DNA of 64,000 bases from Pristionchus mayeri. Taxonomy: Eukaryota; Nematoda; Chromadorea; Rhabditida; Neodiplogasteridae. The notes under the pieces are model-generated. The model was not told the DNA's origin. It worked only from the letters and a program-made list of their open reading frames with translations, and did not search any database. Shown here in pieces: positions 12,061 through 21,977 of the stretch. Every line of letters begins with the position of its first letter. Within the stretch, counting starts at the first letter, position 1. The stretch is from assembly GCA_036245805.1 (NCBI GenBank), contig BTRK01000003.1:10602001-10666000 (forward strand). Direction: 5' to 3'. Position numbers and translations under genes: made by a program.

Positions 12061-13667
12061 GAAATAATCATACTTGTTTACGCAAAAAATTGTGGAGCTC
12101 GATTTTTCGAGCGCAAAAAACAGAGGTCTTCTGAAAGTCCCCATTTACGAACTCTTCAAAGTGATTCCATCTCATCATAACGTTAGTGATAGATGCTCCA
12201 AGGGTCAAGTAACTTACAGTTTACTTTGTGGGGTCGGAAATTGAACACTTGGAGGAATAGTATATATCTATCATTGTCATTTTCTCTCTCCATTTTGTCC
12301 TTCCTTCTGATAATGGAATCTATCATCCTATTCTCACGCACGTATGTTTGCGTTAGAATATTAGCTGCTTTCCCTTTTTAGATTCAGTTTGTTCAGATGC
12401 ATGCATCAGGGAATAGTTGCCCAATTTTGGAGAATCGCACGTATTCATATCTTTATCACGCGAAGAAAAACGTTGGCTCGATCCATCGCGGACTGAACAT
12501 TATCAAAGAGGCAGCGACCATCTACAATGGCTCACGACCGAGATTTCCATCCACCAACACCACGACAGGTCTCAGTGACCAGAACGCATCTTTCGAACGA
12601 TTGTGAGAGACAGTGACACTAGGACCAATGGTATACTATTTTGCCTAGCAGGGGAGATTAGGAATACAGGAGGAGTGAAAATAATTGAGGGTCTCTAGAG
12701 GGGATCCATATTTACGGCATCGGAAATCTCTATTCGGGTCGAATCTCATGGCGGCGTTGAGAGATAGGTGATTGAGCCGGGCTCTGTGGATGAATCCCCA
12801 GTCGCAGAACCGGATTAAGCCACCTTCGCGTACCCTTTCGTTGGGTGGAATGGGTTGTTATGTGGATCACGGTAACATGCTCCCAGGTATCCCGGTCGGC
12901 TTTGATCCTGGAGAGTGAAGAGGCCCGGATTGCAGAACTAATGCATTGCCATTTCCGGAGTCACAGTTAACTAATAATTATTTATTATCATACAATAATA
13001 CATTAATTCTGAATCACTAACAAGCAATTAATATTCCATTGCCGCCATTCGTTTTTGGGCCGCCTGATTATATTTTTGTTCAATATTAGATATCATGAAC
13101 ATCCAAAAACAAACCAGCTGCAGTAACTGCAGAAATCAAATTCGGCATAATATGATTGCGTTCCATTATTTACGTTTACATCGAAATAAATGCACATTTT
13201 CAAGTGTGGTTCGAAGTTCTAACATAACGAAATTAATGCAATATTTAAATGCAAATGACATCAATAATAAAAATAATTGTCTTTACAAAGTCAACTCTCA
13301 TTCCTTGACCACTCATCCATTTTTCTCATGGGAGAGTGGATGTTAGCTGATCATTATTTTCAAACAATGCATCGAGTTATTGCTTTAGCGCTTCATCGAG
13401 CGATGCGCTCCATCCATTATGTGCATACGTGCAAATCCATGAAATGCACTGCACGTCGTTTAGACAGGTGAGAGAGATTATACAATGGACAGAGGCATTT
13501 CTTTCGAAGCCTGTTATCTACGCCTCTGATGCCCGCAGGCAACCACTGTGCAAACTTCGTTGGACAACGCTTCTGATGCTTCATGAGTGGAATTTAACGA
13601 GAGTCAAATGGTGTGATAACCATCCACACATCGTCTCGTCTTCTTCCCTTCTACTTCTTCTCTTCAA
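12061..13667. other. Non-coding stretch upstream of gene E (left copy)
   Basis: Mirror of 37,289-38,895. It is AT-rich, with several frames of 62-125 aa that lack any domain. A diverged repeat at 12,299-12,411 matches 8,083-8,192. No core promoter is obvious upstream of the gene E start. Confidence 0.45.
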
Positions 13668-15076
13668 ATGCATGTCCTACTCGTCGTCCTCCTTCCAGTT
13701 TATGCTGCAGCCATCACTAATTTCGCCAATTGCGATAATGATACACAAAAAGGTGTGTTTCATGGTCATGCACCTTTTTTTTAAAATTCTCCTACCGTAT
13801 ACATAGCCTAGGTCTTTCCTAATGCTTCCGTTTTCCTGTAATAAGTTTTTTATTTAAATTTCAAGCAATTGTGGGTGCTTTCCGCGTTTCCGGTGCACTA
13901 CATAGCTTGTCACCTAATGAGATTTGCAATTTAGCTGAAATAAACTACACAAAATGACAATTACAGGACAATACAATAGAAAGACTATCGTTCCAGGTTG
14001 CACTTCGGATGATGACTGCACCAGTAACGGCTACACTGGCTCCAAGTGCAAGGACGCGAATGGACCCGTTATTGCTCCCGGCTTTGGGTGCTGCGTAGGA
14101 TCCACACCCAATACCACCACCACGACCGCCACAACTATCGCAGCACCGATTACGGCTGCACGAACGACGCCGATGACGACGACTACCAGTAAGCGTCGTG
14201 AATAGGGTTCTCTTGTTGGACATTGTTTGGTCGCCTTTTTCTGATATGTTTCGAGGGCTACTTACCAGATCAATCTAAATAATTGTCCAATAAGAGAAGT
14301 CGAAGTGAAACAATTACATACACATCAAGGGCTATAAATATGCTGATGTAAAGGCCGGAAAATATCATACGCGAAGCCAATAATTAATCTTTGTCCATTT
14401 TCAGATTGCGTCGACAAGCTAAGCCCGATTACTGGTGTGAATGATTGCCCCGCTCGCGCCAACCTCTGCACTAGCTCCGACTACATGGACCGTGCGTTTC
14501 ATGAACATATATTTACACAATTGAACAACACTTGTTTACAGTCATGAGAGATCAGTGCCCGAAAACGTGCGGATTCTGCGGTTCTAATGGATCTAATGGC
14601 GGTTCTGCGACGAACAGTGCGTTTCAACACGCACTTGATCGGATGAGAACTATGACGTCAGCCTACCTATATCAAAGGCTGCGTGACCCTGTAGTTTTCA
14701 TCCGACCTAGTGCCTTTCAATCTTGTCTTATTGTACCCATCGTATATCAAATAATGTAGAACTTTTTTTTTCAGATCTGATAATATAGTAAACAAACGCA
14801 TTTTAGGGTGCATGGATCGCATAAATCCCGCTAGTGGTATCTCGGATTGCCCTGCGATGAGGTATCAGAATTTGGCCACGTTTCACTTAACAAAGTGCTC
14901 CGTTGATGTTCAGTAAAAATTTCCCATTAGCGAGCGCATTGTGCTCGTTGTGACCCTCCATGGATTCTTCAAACGATTTTTTTAATATACAATATTTCAG
15001 GATGTACTGCGCCAACGCATTATTCGCGCCACTCATGCGCGTTCAGTGCCCCGCTACCTGTGGATTCTGCAATTAA
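13668..15076 (+). CDS. Gene E (copy 1): secreted protein with two ShKT domains
   Basis: Six exons: 13668-13752, 13997-14188, 14405-14491, 14542-14616, 14807-14861 and 15001-15076. They join in phase to 189 codons plus stop. Exon 1 encodes a signal peptide (MHVLLVVLLPVYAAA). Exon 2 encodes a small Cys module (GCTSDDDC, SKC, GFGCC) and then a Thr-rich, mucin-like linker. Exons 3-4 form one canonical ShKT domain, ending MRDQCPKTCGFC. Exons 5-6 form a second, ending QCPATCGFCN and the stop. Each domain is split at the same place, which suggests exon-pair duplication. Expected to be secreted; its target is unknown. This copy differs from the two others by one visible coding change (Ile codon at 14,137-14,139, Thr in the others). 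Confidence 0.86.
14630..14714. mobile_element. 85-bp palindromic mini-MITE in gene E intron 4
   Basis: The ends are the near-complementary CACTTGATCGGATGAGAAC and TTTTCATCCGACCTAGTGC. Related copies lie in introns of genes J (63,294-63,383) and I (about 58,323-58,381). The gene E duplicates carry it at 18,020-18,104 and 36,242-36,326. Confidence 0.75.
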
Positions 15077-15826
15077 TTTCATTTTCTGAATCTGATGAGA
15101 TGGGATATTATAATAAGAACAATTCATATACATATTTATCAATATCAATATCTCACATGCTGTATCATATAATTATCTTTATGATGCTATCCTAATAAAT
15201 AATTACATTGAATAAGCTACTTCTCTCACGACAAGACGAATGTGAGCCGTCCCTTCTCCTATTCAGCGTTTAGTATATTTTTGGTTTGCGAAAAAAATTG
15301 TCAACTACCTAAGAAATCATTATAAAATGGCGCACATATCAAATAATGATTAGTCCTAGTTTTGGAGAATCATACCGATTTTCTATTAACAGGCACAAGA
15401 ATTAAAATACTCACATATGTTTTGCGCCCAGACACTGTTTGCTTATTAGTATTTGTCGAAAAATGTCGCAACTACGAAAACCTAAGTAGATCCCAATCGA
15501 ATGGATGATAAAGGGAGTGGGCCGGATTCAACTGCTTCGCACTCGCCTGAGTATGTTGCCAGGTTTGATAATGTATATTGATAAACACGTTCGTAGTTCT
15601 ATTCCCTATACTATTGCGGCTAAGTTGCATATGCAAAAACGCTAAATATGCGATATCACAGCTAGACTTATTGAATCATTTATATATGATAATGTCGAAG
15701 GAATTCAATTTTTTTTGGTTAAGCTCCATTCACTCAGATCTCTCATACATTGCGATTGAGGAAATCATGCATTTCATTGAGGAAAAGTTGTTTATCACGC
15801 GAATGTCAATTGATGAACATCATTCT
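15077..15826. other. Flank between gene E and the orphan exon
   Basis: Mirror of 35,129-35,878. AT-rich, no gene recognised. The plus-strand frame at 15,578-15,958 is the antisense shadow of the orphan gene G exon plus flank. Confidence 0.5.
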
Positions 15827-15926
15827 TCATTGACACAGTCCGCACTCGCGTCCGCAGTAGGCCATCTTTGCGTCGGCGGAGTAGAAGCCTTCCTCGCAGA
15901 AACCTTCCATCACCCACATGGAGCAT
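15827..15926 (-). pseudogene. Orphan last exon of gene G (left copy)
   Basis: Reverse-complement copy of gene G exon 3 (35,029-35,128), including its acceptor and stop. It has the AKMAYCGRECGLCQ motif of an ShKT domain. The signal-peptide exons of gene G were not duplicated, so this exon has no upstream partner here. Confidence 0.85.
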
Positions 15927-16643
15927 CTAGATGCAAAAAAATTAGATTCATATTATAATATTCTAAATATTCTTAATATTATAGATCTAGAATAATATTC
16001 AAGAAGCATCTGCACACTTGCTAGCGTGATTTGCTAGTTGGGATTCAAAGTACTTGGTCGGAGTGCTGAAAGGAAGATGGCAGAGCGCGCGCGGTATGGG
16101 GGAAATGAGAGGGAGAGAAATGTGAAAGTACAAATTCTTGCGCAAGAGTGGGGGATAGTGGGGGCTCTTGCGCAAGAGTTTTCTCGGTAAAACACATTTT
16201 ATCATGTTGTTGCGAAGGTCTTGTCGCGTCATAGCGCTTGAACATTGTAGCGCCTATAGTCCTTACTTCGTTCGATATCATGTAACTAATTACTATCGAT
16301 GAAGTAATCGATAGTCTTTCTAGCGCACCTAACTCCGCTGCTGAAGGATCATTAACAAATTAACAGTGCAAGGCGAAACACTGCCGACTCATAACACCGA
16401 CATGCTCGTTTCTACGTTTAATACTGCTCGGAAAAGAGTGACATGGCCAAACGCATAACATATTCACAAACCCCATGAGAAAGGCATTACCAGGGCTCAT
16501 TAATAAATAACCAGGCACAAATGCCTTTCCGGAAATTTTTACATATTTCGGAATCAATATTGGACGAGAATTCTCGAATACATGTTTGTCGTCTAATTTT
16601 CGTTCCAATGGATCTGGGAATCAATATTAGTCTGCAAAATGTC
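15927..16643. other. Hairpin loop region of the 7.2-kb palindrome
   Basis: The part at about 16,095-16,643 is single-copy within the palindrome but matches 34,312-34,860 inverted. It contains a smaller hairpin whose arms are TCTTGCGCAAGAG (near 16,138 and 16,171) and a short palindrome around ATCGAT at 16,295-16,317. Related TTGCGYAAGAG and TTGCGAAAGTC pieces occur in gene G intron 2 (near 33,395 and 33,895). Confidence 0.6.
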
Positions 16644-16807
16644 GCGCGCTCTGCCATCTTCCTTTCAGCACTCCGACCAAGTACTTTGAATTCCAACTAG
16701 CAAATCACGCTAGCAAGTGTGCAGATGCTTCTTGAATATTATTCTAGATCTATAATATTAAGAATATTTAGAATATTATAATATGAATCTAATTTTTTTG
16801 CATCTAG

Positions 16808-16907
16808 ATGCTCCATGTGGGTGATGGGAGGTTTCTGCGAGGAAGGCTTCTACTCCGCCGACGCAAAGATGGCCTACTGCGGACGCGAGTGCGGACTGTG
16901 TCAATGA
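16808..16907 (+). pseudogene. Orphan last exon of gene G (middle copy)
   Basis: A third copy of gene G exon 3, here on the plus strand. It has one coding change relative to the intact gene (Glu to Gly just before the FC motif). No upstream exons accompany it. Confidence 0.82.
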
Positions 16908-17657
16908 AGAATGATGTTCATCAATTGACATTCGCGTGATAAACAACTTTTCCTCAATGAAATGCATGATTTCCTCAATCGCAATGTATGAGAGATCTGA
17001 GTGAATGGAGCTTAACCAAAAAAAATTGAATTCCTTCGACATTATCATATATAAATGATTCAATAAGTCTAGCTGTGATATCGCATATTTAGCGTTTTTG
17101 CATATGCAACTTAGCCGCAATAGTATAGGGAATAGAACTACGAACGTGTTTATCAATATACATTATCAAACCTGGCAACATACTCAGGCGAGTGCGAAGC
17201 AGTTGAATCCGGCCCACTCCCTTTATCATCCATTCGATTGGGATCTACTTAGGTTTTCGTAGTTGCGACATTTTTCGACAAATACTAATAAGCAAACAGT
17301 GTCTGGGCGCAAAACATATGTGAGTATTTTAATTCTTGTGCCTGTTAATAGAAAATCGGTATGATTCTCCAAAACTAGGACTAATCATTATTTGATATGT
17401 GCGCCATTTTATAATGATTTCTTAGGTAGTTGACAATTTTTTTCGCAAACCAAAAATATACTAAACGCTGAATAGGAGAAGGGACGGCTCACATTCGTCT
17501 TGTCGTGAGAGAAGTAGCTTATTCAATGTAATTATTTATTAAGATAGCATCATAAAGATAATTATATGATACAGCATGTGAGATATTGATATTGATAAAT
17601 ATGTATATGAATTGTTCTTATTATAATATCCCATCTCATCAGATTCAGAAAATGAAA

Positions 17658-19065
17658 TTAATTGCAGAATCCACAGGTAGCGGGGCACTGAACGCGCATG
17701 AGTGGCGCGAATAATGCGTTGGCGCAGTACATCCTGAAATATTGTATATTAAAAAAATCGTTTGAAGAATCCATGGAGGGTCACAACGAGCACAATGCGC
17801 TCGCTAATGGGAAATTTTTACTGAACATCAACGGAGCACTTTGTTAAGTGAAACGTGGCCAAATTCTGATACCTCATCGCAGGGCAATCCGAGATACCAC
17901 TAGCGGGATTTATGCGATCCATGCACCCTAAAATGCGTTTGTTTACTATATTATCAGATCTGAAAAAAAAAGTTCTACATTATTTGATATACGATGGGTA
18001 CAATAAGACAAGATTGAAAGGCACTAGGTCGGATGAAAACTACAGGGTCACGCAGCCTTTGATATAGGTAGGCTGACGTCATAGTTCTCATCCGATCAAG
18101 TGCGTGTTGAAACGCACTGTTCGTCGCAGAACCGCCATTAGATCCATTAGAACCGCAGAATCCGCACGTTTTCGGGCACTGATCTCTCATGACTGTAAAC
18201 AAGTGTTGTTCAATTGTGTAAATATATGTTCATGAAACGCACGGTCCATGTAGTCGGAGCTAGTGCAGAGGTTGGCGCGAGCGGGGCAATCATTCACACC
18301 AGTAATCGGGCTTAGCTTGTCGACGCAATCTGAAAATGGACAAAGATTAATTATTGGCTTCGCGTATGATATTTTCCGGCCTTTACATCAGCATATTTAT
18401 GGCCCTTGATGTGTATGTAATTGTTTCACTTCGACTTCTCTTATTGGACAATTATTTAGATTGATCTGGTAAGTAGCCCTCGAAACATATCAGAAAAAGG
18501 CGACCAAACAATGTCCAACAAGAGAACCCTATTCACGACGCTTACTGGTAGTCGTCGTCATCGGCGTCGTTCGTGCAGCCGTAATCGGTGCTGCGGTAGT
18601 TGTGGCGGTCGTGGTGGTGGTATTGGGTGTGGATCCTACGCAGCACCCAAAGCCGGGAGCAATAACGGGTCCATTCGCGTCCTTGCACTTGGAGCCAGTG
18701 TAGCCGTTACTGGTGCAGTCATCATCCGAAGTGCAACCTGGAACGATAGTCTTTCTATTGTATTGTCCTGTAATTGTCATTTTGTGTAGTTTATTTCAGC
18801 TAAATTGCAAATCTCATTAGGTGACAAGCTATGTAGTGCACCGGAAACGCGGAAAGCACCCACAATTGCTTGAAATTTAAATAAAAAACTTATTACAGGA
18901 AAACGGAAGCATTAGGAAAGACCTAGGCTATGTATACGGTAGGAGAATTAAAAAAAAAGGTGCATGACCATGAAACACACCTTTTTGTGTATCATTATCG
19001 CAATTGGCGAAATTAGTGATGGCTGCAGCATAAACTGGAAGGAGGACGACGAGTAGGACATGCAT
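17658..19065 (-). CDS. Gene E (copy 2)
   Basis: Inverted copy of gene E with the same six-exon structure on the minus strand. The start codon complement is at 19,063-19,065 and the stop complement at 17,658-17,660. Differences from copy 1 include the Thr codon in the linker, a 2-base deletion in intron 1 and a substitution upstream of the start. The reading frame appears intact. Head-to-head with its own 3' flank rather than a new promoter, it keeps about 0.9 kb of the original 5' flank. Confidence 0.82.
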
Positions 19066-19972
19066 TTGAAGAGAAGAAGTAGAAGGGAGGAAGACGAGAC
19101 GATGTGTGGATGGTTATCACACCATTTGACTCTCGTTAAATTCCACTCATGAAGCATCAGAAGCGTTGTCCAACGAAGTTTGCACAGTGGTTGCCTGCGG
19201 GCATCAGAGGCGTAGATAACAGGCTTCGAAAGAAATGCCTCTGTCCATTGTATAATCTCTCTCACCTGTCTAAACGACGTGCAGTGCATTTCATGGATTT
19301 GCACGTATGCACATAATGGATGGAGCGCATCGCTCGATGAAGCGCTAAAGCAATAACTCGATGCATTGTTTGAAAATAATGATCAGCTAACATCCACTCT
19401 CCCATGAGAAAAATGGATGAGTGGTCAAGGAATGAGAGTTGACTTTGTAAAGACAATTATTTTTATTATTGATGTCATTTGCATTTAAATATTGCATTAA
19501 TTTCGTTATGTTAGAACTTCGAACCACACTTGAAAATGTGCATTTATTTCGATGTAAACGTAAATAATGGAACGCAATCATATTATGCCGAATTTGATTT
19601 CTGCAGTTACTGCAGCTGGTTTGTTTTTGGATGTTCATGATATCTAATATTGAACAAAAATATAATCAGGCGGCCCAAAAACGAATGGCGGCAATGGAAT
19701 ATTAATTGCTTGTTAGTGATTCAGAATTAATGTATTATTGTATGATAATAAATAATTATTAGTTAACTGTGACTCCGGAAATGGCAATGCATTAGTTCTG
19801 CAATCCGGGCCTCTTCACTCTCCAGGATCAAAGCCGACCGGGATACCTGGGAGCATGTTACCGTGATCCACATAACAACCCATTCCACCCAACGAAAGGG
19901 TACGCGAAGGTGGCTTAATCCGGTTCTGCGACTGGGGATTCATCCACAGAGCCCGGCTCAATCACCTATCTC
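19066..19972. other. 5' flank of gene E copy 2
   Basis: Copy of the region upstream of gene E (mirror of about 12,762-13,667). No independent gene recognised. Confidence 0.5.
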
Positions 19973-21476
19973 TCGATTTGGAAGTGTCTCATTAGTAAAT
20001 AATGAAAATTAATTGGTGGGAACCTGAAAAAATCGACGAATGACGCCATTTCGAGCGATATTTTCAGTTCTTGGGCACTGCAAATAAGGCGATTTCATAA
20101 GTTATTCAAGTTCGACGAGACATTTGGCACAAAATATGTCGGAACGTTTTAAAGCTATTCGCATGGTGTTATGCATATTGATAAAGAAGCCGTCAGCCTT
20201 CATCAATGCACAGCTGAAATCATGAATTATTTCATGATTGCGGCATTTTTCTTGAGTAAGCTACTGATACTTCGTAAGATTGGTTCTCAGTGCAACCTCT
20301 ATTTACCCTCCTAGCTGCTCCGAGTGTTCTAGAAAATCCTTCACAAGTAAAAATTCCCCATGTTACGCAACACTGACACTATGACTCTGTCAAACGACAC
20401 ATTGTCAAACTGTGCAACTCGCTTCGAGCGCATTGATGTCGGGCCAACAATGAAAGTGGGAACTATATTTCCCGTTGTGTTTCGTACCGTTGCGCTAGAG
20501 ATAAAGATCACAGATTAACGAACAAAGATCGACACTCACTTCCAATGGTTGTCAACGCAGTTGAGGGTAGAGCCTCCCCCGGCAGCAGTTTGGGTGCCGT
20601 TTGCGTAGCACAGTCCGCATCTGAACATTGTGCAAATCTGACTTATTGGGATCACTTGGAGCTATTGCAGTTCACAAAACTATACAGTGGTCTGATGGTA
20701 GAACTGGGCTAGATCAGAACTAAAAAAAGAGTACTCTCTAGTATTTTCTACTCTGATCTAGTACTCTCAACATATCCGTAAATTTAATAAACATACTTTC
20801 TTTCCGATTCTCCAAGAGAGATCATGTGAGAAGTGGACATACCCGAATTAAGAAAATTAGCGATCACTCACGCCACTCCGCAGTACAGCTTTCTCTGCTC
20901 CAACGGCGCCGCAGTGTTCGAACAGTATCCTTTGCCGACCCAACTAGCGCACCTGGGATATTGTGGCTGGTCATCCTCGAGAACGTTGGTAGAGTAGAGT
21001 TATTTTCCGCATATTGAGCGTGTGATTAGTTGTTACATTATGTGAGTTGTCTAATCCGATCACACATCTAATGTGGCGTTAGTTCTCAGGAAATGGAAAT
21101 GGAAGTTACTTTTATTTGAATTCCCGCAATTTCGTATCTCCGTTCTCTGTGGAGCTTTGAATTTCCGAATATAAGGTTCCGAGGGTCGGAATGTAAGGTT
21201 TTTGAATTCAAATCAAAGCCACTTCCATTTACATTTCCTGAGAACTAACAGGGCATACAGAGCACGCAGAATGAAGGTAGTATTTTTTTGCGAATCAAAC
21301 TAATGCCCTTACGCTCTGTGATCGGCACCGGTGCATTGAGCAGCAACCGTGGAGGACAAGGCAATGAGTAGGGCGGTAGTTCGTTGGAAGTGCATGACTT
21401 GCGAGTGATTCGAGGGAAAGCTCGAGGGTATAAGTATGCGCTTTTTCGACGCAAAATTTGCTCAGCTTGTCTATTC
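19973..21476 (-). pseudogene. Inverted 5' half of gene C
   Basis: Reverse-complement copy of 21,897-23,400 (coordinate sums about 43,372). It carries gene C exons 1-3 on the minus strand at about 21,313-21,395, 20,872-20,952 and 20,540-20,620, with splice sites preserved. It also carries the exon-4 relic near 20,152-20,216 and the 172-bp MITE at 21,078-21,249. The copy stops inside a foldback element, before the real exon 4, so only the signal peptide, the first ShKT-like domain and the start of the second remain. The copied promoter block is also truncated by the join at 21,476. Confidence 0.85.
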
Positions 21477-21896
21477 TGCGAGATCGGACGCACAACTGAG
21501 GAGGCACTCGCTCTTCCGGCTCAATATCTGCCCGTGCATTACATTGTGCGCACGGGAAATGCAATGAATACAAAAATGAATCGGGTTTCCGGCACATCAT
21601 CAGCACGAGCGCACTGTGTAGGAATTTCATGGCAGGATCCCGCTGGCCTCCTCACCACTCGGAGAGAGATAATGTACCCAGAATGAAGACAGGGCATCCG
21701 CAATTGACTAGTGTTGACATTGGGAATTGCCCCTCCCTTCATTGTGTACTTTCTCTCGCTCATTTGACTAGTGAGAGATCACGCGGAATAGACGAGAGAC
21801 ATTTCCCTCGATCCAACTCTATTGTCTGCACGGGAGAAGATCGAGCAACATTCATGACAGATCCTTCCATTTTTTTCATTTCCCATTTCCGATGAA
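21477..21896. promoter_or_regulatory. Spacer between the gene C palindrome arms (gene C upstream region)
   Basis: 420 bp of single-copy sequence. Part of it (AAAATGAATCGGGTTTCCG, 21,570-21,600 region) resembles sequence upstream of gene D at 43,550-43,590. This suggests it is native upstream DNA of gene C. No gene is seen. Confidence 0.5.
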
Positions 21897-21904
21897 GAAT
21901 AGAC

Positions 21905-21977
21905 AAGCTGAGCAAATTTTGCGTCGAAAAAGCGCATACTTATACCCTCGAGCTTTCCCTCGAATCACTCGCAAGTC
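21905..21977 (+). promoter_or_regulatory. Core promoter block of gene C
   Basis: GCTGAGCAAATTTT, then TCGAAAAAGCGCATA, then a TATA-like CATACTTATA (21,935-21,944), lie in the same order and spacing upstream of gene D (48,479-48,553). The box lies about 35-45 bases before the start codon in A, C and D. Confidence 0.6.

Larger units (their letters stand above)
5074..16643. repeat. Left arm of an 11.57-kb inverted duplication
   Basis: This segment is the reverse complement of 34,312-45,882. Paired coordinates sum to 50,955-50,956 throughout, so only about one net indel separates the arms. Only a handful of substitutions are visible, for example a T/C change at 14,138. The right copy is continuous with an intact reverse transcriptase ORF on one side and with the rest of gene G on the other. 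This left copy cuts both, so it is the derived one. Confidence 0.93.
16643..19973. repeat. Middle duplicate, forming a palindrome with 12,762-16,095
   Basis: Inverted relative to the segment on its left (coordinate sums 32,733-32,734), with a spacer of about 548 bp. It is therefore in the same orientation as its source at about 34,865-38,195 (offset about 18,222). Junctions: at 16,643 the sequence leaves the left-arm source after AAAATGTC and enters the middle copy at CGCGCGCTCTGCC. At about 19,973 it leaves at CTATCTCTC and enters the next segment at CGATTTGGAAGTG. Shared bases at the joins are only one or two. Confidence 0.92.

Noticed and set aside
13945..14223. 92-aa Gly/Cys/Arg-rich minus-strand frame (and its copies)
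   Set aside because: It is the antisense shadow of the Thr-rich linker exon of gene E.
15578..15958. 126-aa ORF present in three copies
   Set aside because: It runs antisense through the gene G exon and AT-rich flank and shows no domain. Its repetition comes from the duplication.
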